Shown: positions 43,884 to 52,932 of the stretch, one piece after another | How the letters are laid out: each line of letters begins with the position of its first letter | How positions within the stretch are numbered: position 1 is the first letter of the stretch | Origin: Rs1 sp036960485 | GTDB lineage: Bacteria > Pseudomonadota > Gammaproteobacteria > Pseudomonadales > Balneatricaceae | Reading direction: 5' to 3' | DNA length: 55,471 nt | Assembly (NCBI GenBank): GCA_036960485.1 | Contig: JBALXS010000024.1 | Span: 1-55,471 of the forward strand | The notes under the pieces: model-generated | The model's input: the letters and a program-made list of their open reading frames with translations, nothing else | What the model was told of the DNA's origin: nothing | The model's database searches: none | Position numbers and translations under genes: made by a program

Positions 43884-43994
43884 CTATTCATTGACTGTTT
43901 ATACACATTATCGAATTCTACTAAGGGCTGTTCTCAATTAAGGGGATGATTGCCTGCAAACTATTGTATTATAAGATTTTTTAGGTGAGCATAA

Positions 43995-44138
43995 GTGCCA
44001 CGATCAGTATTGAGAAACTATCAATGGGATCGGATTAAAGAGTTTTTGCCAGAAAAACCCATAGATTGTGCTGTAACAGCTAAAAACCGGATATTAGCCT
44101 ACACCGTCAAACTAGTTAAACAATTTTATAAAGCTTAA
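43995..44138 (+). pseudogene. IS5-family transposase remnant
   Basis: The frame from GTG 43995 encodes 47 residues. The first 30 match the N-terminus of IS5-type transposases (RSVLRNYQWDRIKEFLPE, then CAVTAK), where full proteins continue with the DDE catalytic core for 200 residues or more. The match stops near the AK-N position and an unrelated short tail (ILAYTVKLVKQFYKA) follows. The element is therefore internally deleted. A GGGCTGTTCTCAA sequence at about 43925 may be its left end; I see no right end. It marks past IS activity. Confidence 0.6.
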
Positions 44139-44271
44139 GTTTGCAGTCTTTATACACTACCTTCTATTATCCATGTGCAGCCCATCTAACAGCCGCTTGC
44201 TTTTTAAATCACTAGCTCATAACATACTTCTACTTTAGTTAACCTCTTTGTAATCGTTGAATTTAAATATT

Positions 44272-44892
44272 ATGTCAAAATCTGCCTACAATAGCGCGGC
44301 AAACGCTCTCAAATTTCAGCTACAAGCTAATGATATGTCGCCTAGTGTACATCTTGATGCAAAACTTCCCACTTTACCTGAGGGTGATTTATGGGTGTTT
44401 GGTTACGGCTCTTTGATGTGGCGACCTGGGTTTGATTTCATAGAACAACTCGATGGTAAAATCTATGGTTATCACAGAGCACTATGCGTTTTATCTTGGG
44501 TTTATAGAGGTACTTCTGATAACCCAGGGTTAGTATTAGGTTTGGATAAAGGAGGGAGTTGTTCTGGGAAATTATTTAAAATATCCGCAGATGAAAAACA
44601 GCAAGTAGCGAACTATTTATTCGACAGAGAGCTCCCTACTATGGTTTACAATGCTCGTTTTTCTATAATCCATACTAAAGACGGTCAAAAAATCAATGCA
44701 TTAACCTTTGTTGTCGATACAGAACATCCGCAATACATTAAGAACCAGTCTCTTGAGCAACTCGCATATATCGTAGCTCATGCACAAGGGTTATATGGCA
44801 CAAGCCGTGATTATTTACTCTCTACTTTAGAGCATTTAAGGCAAGATGGGATCCACGATACCCATTTAGAAGGGGTTGCTGCGTTTTTGTGA
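44272..44892 (+). CDS. chaC: ChaC-family gamma-glutamylcyclotransferase
   Basis: A 206-residue cytosolic enzyme predicted to cleave glutathione into 5-oxoproline and cysteinylglycine. The substrate loop WVFGYGSLMWRPGF (about residues 41-54) and a conserved glutamate in FDRELPTMVYNARF (near 118) are the family's key features, followed by NQSLEQLAYIVAHAQG and SRDYLLSTLEHL. Start sites are uncertain: ATG 44272 is used, a TTG lies at 44257, and an ATG at 44335 would remove an apparently nonconserved N-terminus. No good ribosome-binding site is seen for any. It stands alone. Confidence 0.87.
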   Translation: MSKSAYNSAANALKFQLQANDMSPSVHLDAKLPTLPEGDLWVFGYGSLMWRPGFDFIEQLDGKIYGYHRALCVLSWVYRGTSDNPGLVLGLDKGGSCSGKLFKISADEKQQVANYLFDRELPTMVYNARFSIIHTKDGQKINALTFVVDTEHPQYIKNQSLEQLAYIVAHAQGLYGTSRDYLLSTLEHLRQDGIHDTHLEGVAAFL

Positions 44893-45012
44893 CTATGTAA
44901 TATTTAACAACATAGATCATTCTTATAATTTTCCAGCATCTCAGTGATAAAGCTCAATCACCTTGCCTCTTAGACATGCACTTGATACTTATAAAAAGCT
45001 AGGCATTGGCGC

Positions 45013-45564
45013 TTAATGTGATGCAATATAGAGGGACAAATCGTCAAGGTAGCTATACTCTTTTAGGGTTGTTATTACTTGCTGCGTTTCTACCCAAGGA
45101 TAAGGTAAATTTTGCTGAAGAACATTCAATAAATCTATGCATTGACTCGGCAAGCTAAGCATTACTGCGATGGTTATTTTGTGCTCAGCAACTGCTAGAC
45201 AGCCACCTTGCCTTTCTGAAAAATACCAATCATAAATTCCAGTCCCAATCTTTATTTCACCTGTTTGTTTATCTCTCATAATCACTAACCATTGCTGATC
45301 ACGGATATTATCGGCGCAAAATTGCTTAGACTGGTCAGTTAAATAATATGTTTTAACGTAATCATGACGCTTGTTAAAATCTCTTGATAGAGTATTAGCA
45401 ATGTTAACACTCCCCACTATTTCAGCTGGAAATACAATAGTATCAACTTTGATATCAAATAATACCTTAGCATTTTTAGTATAAATTTCTTCTAAAATAG
45501 CGCTTTGGTTTTGGTCTTTACCACGGATGTACTTCTCTAGAATATCAATTACATTTTGCTGCAT
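45013..45564 (-). CDS. Hypothetical protein, NTF2/SnoaL-like fold suspected
   Basis: A 183-residue soluble protein. The layout is an N-terminal helix (IDILEKYIRGKDQNQSAIL), then EEIYTKNAKVLFDI, and later beta strands with GTGIYDWYFSERQGG. This resembles nuclear-transport-factor-2-like proteins, which open with helices followed by a short E-x-Y-T/A-N/D-A-x-V/F segment. The last 50 residues are helical. No catalytic residues can be named and no partner gene adjoins. The assignment rests on the general pattern only. Confidence 0.6.
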   Translation of the reverse strand: MQQNVIDILEKYIRGKDQNQSAILEEIYTKNAKVLFDIKVDTIVFPAEIVGSVNIANTLSRDFNKRHDYVKTYYLTDQSKQFCADNIRDQQWLVIMRDKQTGEIKIGTGIYDWYFSERQGGCLAVAEHKITIAVMLSLPSQCIDLLNVLQQNLPYPWVETQQVITTLKEYSYLDDLSLYIASH

Positions 45565-45815
45565 TTTTTACCTTTTACTCGTTATCTTTTTTAAAATCCA
45601 CAAGGTTTTATCGTAATCATTTGTGATCAAAGCACTTAAATTATAAGCTATTTATTTCTATTTAATAGCACTCAGCTGATTCAGCGACCTGCCTTGGTAA
45701 CAATTATTTTTTGAATAAACAATTATATACACTATTAATGCAAAAACATTGATGATCTTCGCTGAACTTTACAGCATAATCTAATGAAACAGAGTCATCT
45801 AAGAGAATAATTTGA

Positions 45816-46190
45816 GTGTTCGAATCTTGTAAAAAAATAATATTAATCACTATCGGTTTGATCGCAGTTTTCTTTGCTATTGCTGGGGTTTTCATACCTT
45901 TACTACCCACTACGCCTTTTTTATTATTGGCTTTAGCTTGTTTCGCCCGCTCTTCAAAGAAGTTTCATGATTTGTTGTTAAGCAATCGCTACTTCGGTGC
46001 AACTATTAACAACTGGCAGCAACATAGATGCATAGATAAAACCGTTAAGATCAAAGCTTATTGCTTTATTGTGCTGAGTTTTAGCGTTTCTATCTATTTC
46101 GTACCCATTATATATCTGAAAATAATCCTATTTGTTATGATGCTAGGGTTACTTTATTTTCTTTACGGAGCTGCTGAGAAAAATGGATAA
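45816..46190 (+). CDS. YbaN/DUF454 family inner membrane protein
   Basis: A 124-residue membrane protein typical of YbaN: GLIAVFFAIAGVFIPLLPTT (14-33), PFLLLALACFARSS and FHDLLLSNRYFGATINNWQQ, then KIKAYCFIVLSF and hydrophobic C-terminal helices, three to four segments in all. The start codon is GTG at 45816. DUF454 proteins have no established function. There is no operon partner. Confidence 0.85.
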   Translation: MFESCKKIILITIGLIAVFFAIAGVFIPLLPTTPFLLLALACFARSSKKFHDLLLSNRYFGATINNWQQHRCIDKTVKIKAYCFIVLSFSVSIYFVPIIYLKIILFVMMLGLLYFLYGAAEKNG

Positions 46191-46238
46191 TATTTCATAT
46201 AATACCAATAATGACATCTACTAATGATGGCGATAAGT

Positions 46239-46775
46239 TCATTTAATTATGGGTAATATATCTTTAAAAGTTGCGGTCTTAGCTTGCTCCATTAATTCAT
46301 ACACCGCCATTTCAACACTCGTTAACTTAGCACCATAGTGCTGCATTTTTGTAAGTGCCAAATCAACATTGGCAGCAGTCCTTGATGAGACACAGTCACT
46401 GACGACCTCCACATGCATTTGCTGCTCTAACAAGCCTAAAACAGATTGGTATACGCAAATATGCGCTTCAATACCTGCCACTAGCCATTGTTCACAACGG
46501 CTTTGCAGGATAGCATCTTTAATATGCGTTTCAGATAAAGCATTAAAATGTACTTTCTCTAAAGGCGCACCGGATAGATAACGTGAAATACTCGGTACTG
46601 TTTTTCCAAGCCCTTGGGGATATTGCTCTAACCAAATAATAGGCAACTCAAGTATCTCACAACACTGTACTAACACTTGAATGCGATTAATTAATTGTTC
46701 GCTATTATGCACCATTGAGGCTAAATCACCTTGTACATCAACAAGCAACAAGCCGCATTTTTTTCGTTTTAACAT
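46239..46775 (-). CDS. Isochorismatase-like hydrolase
   Basis: A 178-residue cysteine hydrolase of the isochorismatase superfamily, close to the YcaC-type subgroup. The putative catalytic triad is visible: D13 in LLLVDVQGDLA, K74 in PLEKVHFNAL and C107 in GIEAHICVYQS. A cis-peptide-type VAGIEAHIC segment precedes the cysteine. The substrate cannot be inferred, since this family acts on isochorismate, nicotinamide, biuret or unknown amides. It is monocistronic. Confidence 0.88.
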   Translation of the reverse strand: MLKRKKCGLLLVDVQGDLASMVHNSEQLINRIQVLVQCCEILELPIIWLEQYPQGLGKTVPSISRYLSGAPLEKVHFNALSETHIKDAILQSRCEQWLVAGIEAHICVYQSVLGLLEQQMHVEVVSDCVSSRTAANVDLALTKMQHYGAKLTSVEMAVYELMEQAKTATFKDILPIIK

Positions 46776-47013
46776 ATAATCTCCGTATGTTCCCTAGTGC
46801 CTATTAATTAATGCATGATACCATTCTCAAGTATAGTTTTATAGAAACTCTCTTCGCTCAACCGTTGTGACAAATAGAGATGGATGCTAAAAAAATAACA
46901 GAGCTACACATAACATCACCCTGCCACTAGCATCGCGATATAAAAATCATTTATGACCCTTCTTTTACCGAAGCCAATAAAGCAGTAACTCCCAATGAAA
47001 TTAGTTTGAGAAC

Positions 47014-47271
47014 TTACACGTTAAGCTTTTTTATATACTGCACTAACCGCTCGAAATCGAGAGGTTTCGAGTAGTAGTAACCCTGAATATATTCGCAATC
47101 CAGTTTCTGTAAAAGAGCTAATTGCTCAGCAGTTTCAACGCTTTCTGAAATACAGTACATCCCTAGGTTTTCGCTCATTTTAATGATTGAGTCAACCAAA
47201 AAAAATACGTCATTACTGTGAGTGAGATATCGAATAAACGACTTTTCTATTTTAAGAAGATCAAAAGGCAA
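47014..47271 (-). pseudogene. C-terminal fragment of an EAL-domain protein
   Basis: The 85-residue frame matches the last third of EAL phosphodiesterase domains: FDLLKIEKSFIRYL (3-16), ENLGMYCISESVETAEQL (49-66, where active proteins have EGVET), then CEYIQGYYYSKPL. The catalytic EAL motif and the first part of the barrel should precede it, but an in-frame TAG lies just upstream and no related sequence was recognised further up. The fragment cannot hydrolyse cyclic di-GMP. It is most likely a deletion relic. Confidence 0.75.
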
Positions 47272-47837
47272 GCTCTTAAGCTAAGCCAGTGTAGAATTCA
47301 CACCGATCAAGATGCTCTCGATGCTTCTTTGAACGCGACTGTTCGGCTGCAAATATAAAATCGTAGCGGTGAGCGAAACATCTTCTTACTCATCCTGTCC
47401 GACTGTACCCTACCAAGCTTTTTGCCCGCCAGCTTATATTTAACAGTGCAGGTAGCACCCAACATCTACGACGCTCCTGCCTACCATGACCTTCAGCGAA
47501 ACAGTTTTTTAACACTATACAATGTATAAAAAGTTTCCAGCCTATTTTTAATTCAACCCAGTCAGCCCTGAAACTTACTTGTTGTTAAAAACCTTGTTCA
47601 GCATACCCGCGAAGCGAAACCTTGCCTTAGTTATTTGCTTATTAAGTATCGGTGCATTCTTATATACAGAGTCATAATCGCATTTAAAATTCAGCGTTGA
47701 ATCCAGCTATATTTAATATCAATTAATTATCTTTTATCGAATTCTACTTTAATAACATATGGCTATGACTGTGGCTTGATTATAGTTTGATCTTAAGAAA
47801 GTAGTACTAGGAGGAAATAAGAATAGAAAAGAAGTAC
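47272..47837. other. Intergenic region between rhlE and the EAL fragment
   Basis: About 570 bp without a supported gene on either strand. The missing front part of the EAL protein would be expected here, but I do not recognise it in any frame. Therefore the sequence was either deleted or has decayed beyond recognition. Confidence 0.4.
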
Positions 47838-47863
47838 AACAGGCCGGTTTACATCAGCCTGTT
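47838..47863 (-). terminator. Possible terminator after rhlE
   Basis: AACAGGC (47838-47844) and GCCTGTT (47857-47863) form a stem with a 12-base loop, about 15 nt past the rhlE stop on the minus strand. The following bases (GTACTTCTTTTCT) are only moderately T-rich. It is a reasonable but not strong intrinsic terminator. Confidence 0.45.
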
Positions 47864-47878
47864 TAATTAGATAGCGTT

Positions 47879-49096
47879 CTAGATTCTAGATTTACTTTTA
47901 GGTACGAAATTTAAAATCGAAATAGGCACTGTTTTTCTCACAGGAAAACCATCAATTTCTCGTCGAGAAATTAACTTATTTAAGCGACTTTCAATAGCAC
48001 ATAAGTTTTTAAAATCACCCATTGCCACAAAAGAGATAGCCTCACCTGTTTCTCCAGCACGCCCTGTTCGACCAATACGGTGAATATATTCTTCAGGTTT
48101 AAACGGTAAGTCGTAATTAACTACCCGACTTAGCTTACCAATATCAATACCACGTGCTGCTACGCCGGTGGCGACCAAAAACTTAAGCTGGCCCGATTTA
48201 AAATCGGCTAAAGCCTTATCACGCATAGCTTGGCTTCTATCGCCATGAATGCAATCAGCTTTAATACCACGCTTTTCTAACTGGCTAACAAGCTTGGCAG
48301 CACCGTGTTTCTTTTCGATAAAAATCAGCGCTTGATCCCATTTCTGTTCATTAATTAAGTGGCTTAGCAGCGCAGATTTGGTGTCTTTATCAACGGTAAT
48401 TAGCCATTGTTTTATCGCAGGTACTTTCTTTGCATCCACTGAGATCGCAATTTCAGTGGGAGCATCACCCATTTTGCTTTCCGCAAAACGATCAGCTAGT
48501 ATCCGCACATAGTCACTCATGGTTGCCGAGAACAATAGGTTCTGGCGGGCTTTGGGTAAACGATCAATAATATTATCTACATCTTCGATAAAGCCCATAT
48601 CGACCATCCTGTCGGCTTCATCTAATACTAGCACTTCAAGTTCATCAAAATGTAATGCTCGTTGATGCGCCAAATCTAGCAGCCTGCCAGGTGTCGCCAC
48701 TAGAATATCGGCACCATCAATTAAGCGCTGCTTTTGCTCTTGTGTATCAACACCGCCATAAACCGCCATAGAGCTTAAGTTTAAATGTTTACTTAATGCA
48801 GCTACGTTCGTGGCAATTTGCACCGCTAACTCTCGCGTTGGCGTAATAATAAGCGCGCGTATGCGTTTACCGCGAAGCTTACGATCTTGATTAAATTTTT
48901 CTAAGATAGGCAGCACAAACGCAGCGGTTTTACCGGTACCTGTCTGCGCGGTAGCAATCAAATCCTTACCAGAGAGAATCAGCGGAATAGCTTGTTTCTG
49001 AATAGGGGTAGGCTCAGAATAACCTTGCTCTTCAATGGCTTGAGAAATAGGATCAGACAATCCTAGTTTTGAAAATGACATGTTTGACAGTGACAT
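47879..49096 (-). CDS. rhlE: DEAD-box RNA helicase RhlE
   Basis: A 405-residue ATP-dependent RNA helicase involved in ribosome assembly and RNA turnover. In order: F-x-LGLSDPI with Q motif PTPIQKQAIP, motif I AQTGTGKT, PTRELAVQ, GG, TPGRLLDL, motif II LDEADRMVDMGF, SAT, then the C-terminal RecA domain with ATGVAARGIDI and HRIGRTGRAG. It lacks the long basic tail of many RhlE proteins and ends in KSKSRI. It is a typical core gene, transcribed alone. Confidence 0.94.
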   Translation of the reverse strand: MSLSNMSFSKLGLSDPISQAIEEQGYSEPTPIQKQAIPLILSGKDLIATAQTGTGKTAAFVLPILEKFNQDRKLRGKRIRALIITPTRELAVQIATNVAALSKHLNLSSMAVYGGVDTQEQKQRLIDGADILVATPGRLLDLAHQRALHFDELEVLVLDEADRMVDMGFIEDVDNIIDRLPKARQNLLFSATMSDYVRILADRFAESKMGDAPTEIAISVDAKKVPAIKQWLITVDKDTKSALLSHLINEQKWDQALIFIEKKHGAAKLVSQLEKRGIKADCIHGDRSQAMRDKALADFKSGQLKFLVATGVAARGIDIGKLSRVVNYDLPFKPEEYIHRIGRTGRAGETGEAISFVAMGDFKNLCAIESRLNKLISRREIDGFPVRKTVPISILNFVPKSKSRI

Positions 49097-49485
49097 AGAA
49101 GCTCAAATAATTAGTTGATAAAAAATGAGGCGCAGTATAGCACTGATGCTTATGTGGTAATAGATGGATCAGCTAAACTAGCCACTAGTGTTGCTAGCCC
49201 TACTCTTTACCTATCTGTATGCTTTGTTTGTATTGATCTATTACTTATTTTATTGCTGGCATCTCACTCACTTTACTATGTTAACTCTGGATTAGTACTA
49301 CTTTCTTTATGCTTGTTATCGTTCATTTACCGCTAGAAAGATTTTATAAACAGCTCTTTAGTATAGCGGCCAAGGACCTTTCAACATCATTTTTCAAAAA
49401 CTCCAATTATTTGATTTAACGCAGTATTTCGATCAGTGAATAAGCGCATTATTAACTTAGAAAATACGTTATTTGGAGAAGAAAA

Positions 49486-50499
49486 ATGAAAGCAGCAGTG
49501 GTCAATGAATTCAAAAGTGAACTAACCTTACAAGAGCTACCAATACCTAAAGTCGGCCCAAAAGACGTACTGGTAAAAATCCATGCCTGTGGCGTATGTC
49601 ATACCGATTTACATGCCTGTCATGGGGATTGGCCAGTAAAACCTAAATTACCGCTTGTACCTGGCCATGAAGGTGTGGGCGAAATTGTCAGCTTAGGTTC
49701 TCAAATCCATCATTTAGCGATTGGCGACAGAGTCGGTATTCCTTGGTTATATTCTGCTTGTGGTCAATGTGAATATTGCCTTGATGGGCAAGAAACACTG
49801 TGCCTTGAACAGCAAAATACTGGCTATTCAATGGATGGCTCATTTGCTGAATACTGCTTAGCTCATGGGGAATATGTGGTAAAAATTCCCGATGCAATCA
49901 GTTATGTAGATGCAGCGCCGTTGTTTTGTGCAGGTGTCACCACTTATAAAGCGCTCAAAGTAAGTGCAGTAAAACCTGGCCAATGGGTGACCATTGTTGG
50001 TGTAGGCGGTTTAGGTCATTTAGCGATTCAATACGCAATTGCCATGGGTATGCGAGTGATTGCAGTCGATAGCGGCGATAAGAAATTGGCTTTAGCTAAG
50101 ACACTCGGCGCTGAGCACTGCATTGATTATTTAAAAGATAAACCTTCAACAAAGATTCAAGCATTGGTGGGCGGTACGCATGGAGTGATTTGTACTGCTG
50201 CTTCAAAACAAGCTTTTACAGAAGCTTATTATTCATTGCGAAGAGGCGGTACATTTGCCTTAGTTGGGCTACCTCCAGAAGATATGCCATTACCAATCTT
50301 TGATACAGTGCTTAATGGTGTGAAGTTAGTTGGCTCAATCGTCGGCACCCGCAAAGATTTAATCGAGTGTCTTGAATTTGCAGCCATCGGAAAAGTACAA
50401 GCAACGGTAGAAGTAAAATCACTACAAGATATCAACGAGATCTTTAGCGATATGCAGCAAGGTGAAATTACCGGCCGTATTGTGGTTAGCATGACATAG
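49486..50499 (+). CDS. adhP: Zinc-dependent alcohol dehydrogenase, AdhP type
   Basis: A 337-residue medium-chain dehydrogenase that oxidises ethanol and similar alcohols, or reduces aldehydes, with NAD. Catalytic zinc ligands are C38, H61 and C148, with E62 beside H61. The structural zinc site is C92, C95, C98 and C106. The nucleotide-binding motif GVGGLG lies at 172-177, with an acidic D195-type residue after strand two favouring NAD. TTGGAGAAGAAAA lies directly before the ATG. It is convergent with the ABC transporter genes, separated by a small hairpin. Confidence 0.94.
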   Translation: MKAAVVNEFKSELTLQELPIPKVGPKDVLVKIHACGVCHTDLHACHGDWPVKPKLPLVPGHEGVGEIVSLGSQIHHLAIGDRVGIPWLYSACGQCEYCLDGQETLCLEQQNTGYSMDGSFAEYCLAHGEYVVKIPDAISYVDAAPLFCAGVTTYKALKVSAVKPGQWVTIVGVGGLGHLAIQYAIAMGMRVIAVDSGDKKLALAKTLGAEHCIDYLKDKPSTKIQALVGGTHGVICTAASKQAFTEAYYSLRRGGTFALVGLPPEDMPLPIFDTVLNGVKLVGSIVGTRKDLIECLEFAAIGKVQATVEVKSLQDINEIFSDMQQGEITGRIVVSMT

Positions 50500-50507
50500 C
50501 TAAATAA

Positions 50508-50528
50508 GCGGCATACACAGTATGCCGC
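50508..50528. terminator. Bidirectional hairpin between adhP and the ABC transporter
   Basis: GCGGCATA (50508-50515) and TATGCCGC (50521-50528) form a perfect 8-bp stem with a five-base loop, 9 bp after the adhP stop and 27 bp from the ABC ATPase stop. It lies between convergent genes, so it could end transcription from both sides, although neither strand has a long T run. Confidence 0.55.
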
Positions 50529-50554
50529 GCTAAAACGTGCTTTAATTAGCTAAA

Positions 50555-51313
50555 TTAGTGAGACAAAATTTGCTTAAGAAATTTTTGGGTGCGCTCTTCC
50601 TGCGGATTCTTAAAGAACTCCTCCGGAGTATTGCGCTCCACTATTTCACCTGCATCCATAAACACCACAGTATCCGCTACAGAGCGGGCAAAGCCCATTT
50701 CATGAGTAACACAGATCATCGTCATGCCCTCTTTGGCTAAATCGGTCATCACCTCTAATACTTCATTGATCATTTCCGGATCTAGTGCGGAAGTGGGCTC
50801 GTCAAACAACATGATGGCAGGGTTCATGCACAACGCTCGTGCGATCGCCACTCGCTGTTGCTGTCCACCCGATAACTGGCTTGGGTATTTGTCTGCTTGC
50901 TCAGGGATTCGCACCCGCTCCAATAATGTCATCGCGTGTTTACGCGCCTCAGCTTTGGCGGTTTTTCGCACTAACCTAGGGGCTAGCATCAAGTTTTCAA
51001 CAATAGTTAAATGCGGGAACAAGTTGAAGTTCTGAAACACCATCCCCACTTCACGGCGCACCGCATCAATATCTTTAACTTGATCCGTTAACTCGTGCCC
51101 ATCAACGATAATTTTGCCACTGTTATGTTCTTCCAAACGATTGATACAGCGAATCAGCGTTGATTTACCGGAACCTGAAGGCCCGCAAATAACAATACGT
51201 TCACCTTTAGCCACCGTTAGATTGATTTTTCTCAAAGCGTGGAATTCACCGAAATACTTGTCAACATCTTGCAAACTAATAACGGTTTTAGGCGCTGTGT
51301 TAGCTAAACTCAT
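50555..51313 (-). CDS. Polar amino acid ABC transporter ATP-binding protein (GlnQ/HisP-like)
   Basis: A 252-residue ATPase energising amino acid uptake. Walker A GPSGSGKST (about 45-53), Q-loop VFQNFNLFPHL, signature LSGGQQQRVAIARAL (about 149-163), Walker B IMLFDEPTSALDPE and the switch histidine in CVTHEMGFA are all present. It is the last gene of a four-gene unit, seven bases after the second permease. Its family (PAAT) imports histidine, glutamine, arginine or ornithine-type amino acids. Confidence 0.94.
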   Translation of the reverse strand: MSLANTAPKTVISLQDVDKYFGEFHALRKINLTVAKGERIVICGPSGSGKSTLIRCINRLEEHNSGKIIVDGHELTDQVKDIDAVRREVGMVFQNFNLFPHLTIVENLMLAPRLVRKTAKAEARKHAMTLLERVRIPEQADKYPSQLSGGQQQRVAIARALCMNPAIMLFDEPTSALDPEMINEVLEVMTDLAKEGMTMICVTHEMGFARSVADTVVFMDAGEIVERNTPEEFFKNPQEERTQKFLKQILSH

Positions 51314-51320
51314 AGTGTCC

Positions 51321-52010
51321 TCACTGTATAATATGACGGCTCATACGCCGTTCGAAAAGGGCGAAAGCTTTTTGGGTGGCCCAAGTAATGACTAAGTAAA
51401 TGATCATCAGTGAGATAAAAATTTCATAAGGGGCATAAGTTTCAGAAACAATGACTCTGGCGATCCCCATCATATCCAATAGAGTAATGGTGCTGACCAG
51501 CGCTGTACTCTTCATCAAACTGATCACATCATTACTATAAGCCGGTATAGCCAAGCGCACCGCTAGCGGGGTGGTAATGTAAATAAAGCGATGCATTTTA
51601 GACAGCCCAAGTGCTGCACCCGCCTCACCCAACCCTTTGGGAACGCCTTTCACACCCCCGCGTAGAATCTCCGATACATAAGCCCCCGTGTTTAAAGTCA
51701 GTGCCAAAATTCCGCAGCCAAAAGGCTCGCGCAGCACTACCCATAAAAAGCTCTCGCGGATAAATTCGACTTGCGGTAAGCCGTGATAAATAATGAATAG
51801 TTGCACCAAAATAGGGGTGCCACGAAAAATGTAGATATAAACCATCGCCGGCGCAGAGAGGTACCATTTACCGCTGATACGCATAAGCATCAGCACTATC
51901 GCCAGCAATAACCCGAATATGCCGGAGAAAATCCAAAGCTGAAAAGTTAGCCCTAGCCCTTCAAGCAACTGCGGTATGCTCGATATGATGAGTGAAAAAT
52001 CAAAATTCAT
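51321..52010 (-). CDS. Polar amino acid ABC transporter permease (HisM-like)
   Basis: A 229-residue inner membrane permease with about five helices. YIYIFRGTPILVQLFIIYHG and the EAA loop (GVPKGLGEAGAALGLSKMHR, about 120-139, which docks onto the ATPase) are family marks. It overlaps the preceding permease gene by four bases (ATGA), so the two are translationally coupled and likely form a heterodimeric channel. Confidence 0.92.
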   Translation of the reverse strand: MNFDFSLIISSIPQLLEGLGLTFQLWIFSGIFGLLLAIVLMLMRISGKWYLSAPAMVYIYIFRGTPILVQLFIIYHGLPQVEFIRESFLWVVLREPFGCGILALTLNTGAYVSEILRGGVKGVPKGLGEAGAALGLSKMHRFIYITTPLAVRLAIPAYSNDVISLMKSTALVSTITLLDMMGIARVIVSETYAPYEIFISLMIIYLVITWATQKAFALFERRMSRHIIQ

Positions 52011-52702
52011 TTTCCTACCTCCAAATGCTTATTGCCATATTTCTCATAGCCCATCACTGTCAGAGTGATGATGGTTGAGAAAGATAAATAAATAATCCCC
52101 ACCGCTAAATACATGACAAAAGGCTCTCCGGTATTAGCCGTGGCTTGCTCTGCTACAAACATAGTCTCTTGTAAACCGATCACCGAAATTAGCGCGGTAT
52201 CTTTAATCAGCGATAACATGTGGTTACCAAAAGGTGGCAAAGCCAAGCGCCACATGGCTGGAATGCGGATATAAACAAAGGTATTGAAATTAGAGATACC
52301 CAAAGCTCTAGACGCTTCTATCTGCCCAGGGTCAACCCCTAAAAACGCACCGCGAAAGGTTTCGGTAGCGTAAGCGCCTACAATGAGGCCAATGGCAATA
52401 GAGCCTGCCCAAAAAGGGTCTATATCAACAAATTTAATGGATGGATCGAAAACATTAACAATAGCGGTCAACGTAATTGCTGAACCGAAATAAAATAAAA
52501 GCAAGATTAAAATTTCAGGAGTACCACGAAAAACGATGGTGTAGCCATTAGCTATTTTCTGTAGAGCTTTACTGTTTGATAATTTAGCGGCTGAGCCCAA
52601 TAGGCCAAAAAATACCATCAATACTAGGCTGACAAAAAAAACTTGCACGACAACCAGAGAGCCCCAAAAAAAGTCGTCCCACCAACCTGTCAAAGATTCC
52701 AC
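52007..52702 (-). CDS. Polar amino acid ABC transporter permease (HisQ-like)
   Basis: A 231-residue inner membrane permease. Motifs are YTIVFRGTPEILILLLFYFG and the EAA loop FLGVDPGQIEASRALGISN (about 130-148). It pairs with the downstream HisM-like protein. It is separated from the binding-protein gene by 230 bp containing a hairpin, a common place for a partial stop that keeps the permeases less abundant than the receptor. Confidence 0.92.
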   Translation of the reverse strand: MESLTGWWDDFFWGSLVVVQVFFVSLVLMVFFGLLGSAAKLSNSKALQKIANGYTIVFRGTPEILILLLFYFGSAITLTAIVNVFDPSIKFVDIDPFWAGSIAIGLIVGAYATETFRGAFLGVDPGQIEASRALGISNFNTFVYIRIPAMWRLALPPFGNHMLSLIKDTALISVIGLQETMFVAEQATANTGEPFVMYLAVGIIYLSFSTIITLTVMGYEKYGNKHLEVGK

Positions 52703-52832
52703 TTTGTATACCTCTATGGTGTGTAATAATATGCTGTGTCATACATCAGCGACAAATAAATAACACTTCAGCGCATTCGACGGTGATTAATACGTGACAC
52801 GAAGCTACTTGCAAAAGGCTAATCTATAATGA

Positions 52833-52855
52833 ACGAAGCTGTTTGCCAGCTTTGT
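52833..52855 (-). other. Intercistronic stem-loop between binding protein and permease genes
   Basis: ACGAAGCTG (52833-52841) and CAGCTTTGT (52847-52855) pair (one G-T wobble) around a five-base loop, 78 bp after the receptor gene's stop. No T run follows, so it is more likely an mRNA-stabilising stem for the receptor transcript than a full terminator. The same arrangement is known in his and other transport operons. Confidence 0.4.
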
Positions 52856-52932
52856 GTGCTAAATAGCAACACTGCAGAATCAAACAACTTCGCTCTGATA
52901 AGAAACGCTATTCTGTAACAGACAGCTGGGGG

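Noticed and set aside
45704..45910. Minus-strand 68-codon frame overlapping the start of the YbaN-like gene
   Set aside because: It is antisense to the conserved DUF454 N-terminus and has no recognisable domain.
49115..49336. 73-codon plus-strand frame encoding a hydrophobic product between rhlE and adhP
   Set aside because: It begins with a TTG lacking a Shine-Dalgarno site, and the divergent intergenic position suits promoters. The hydrophobic stretch can arise by chance in T-rich sequence.
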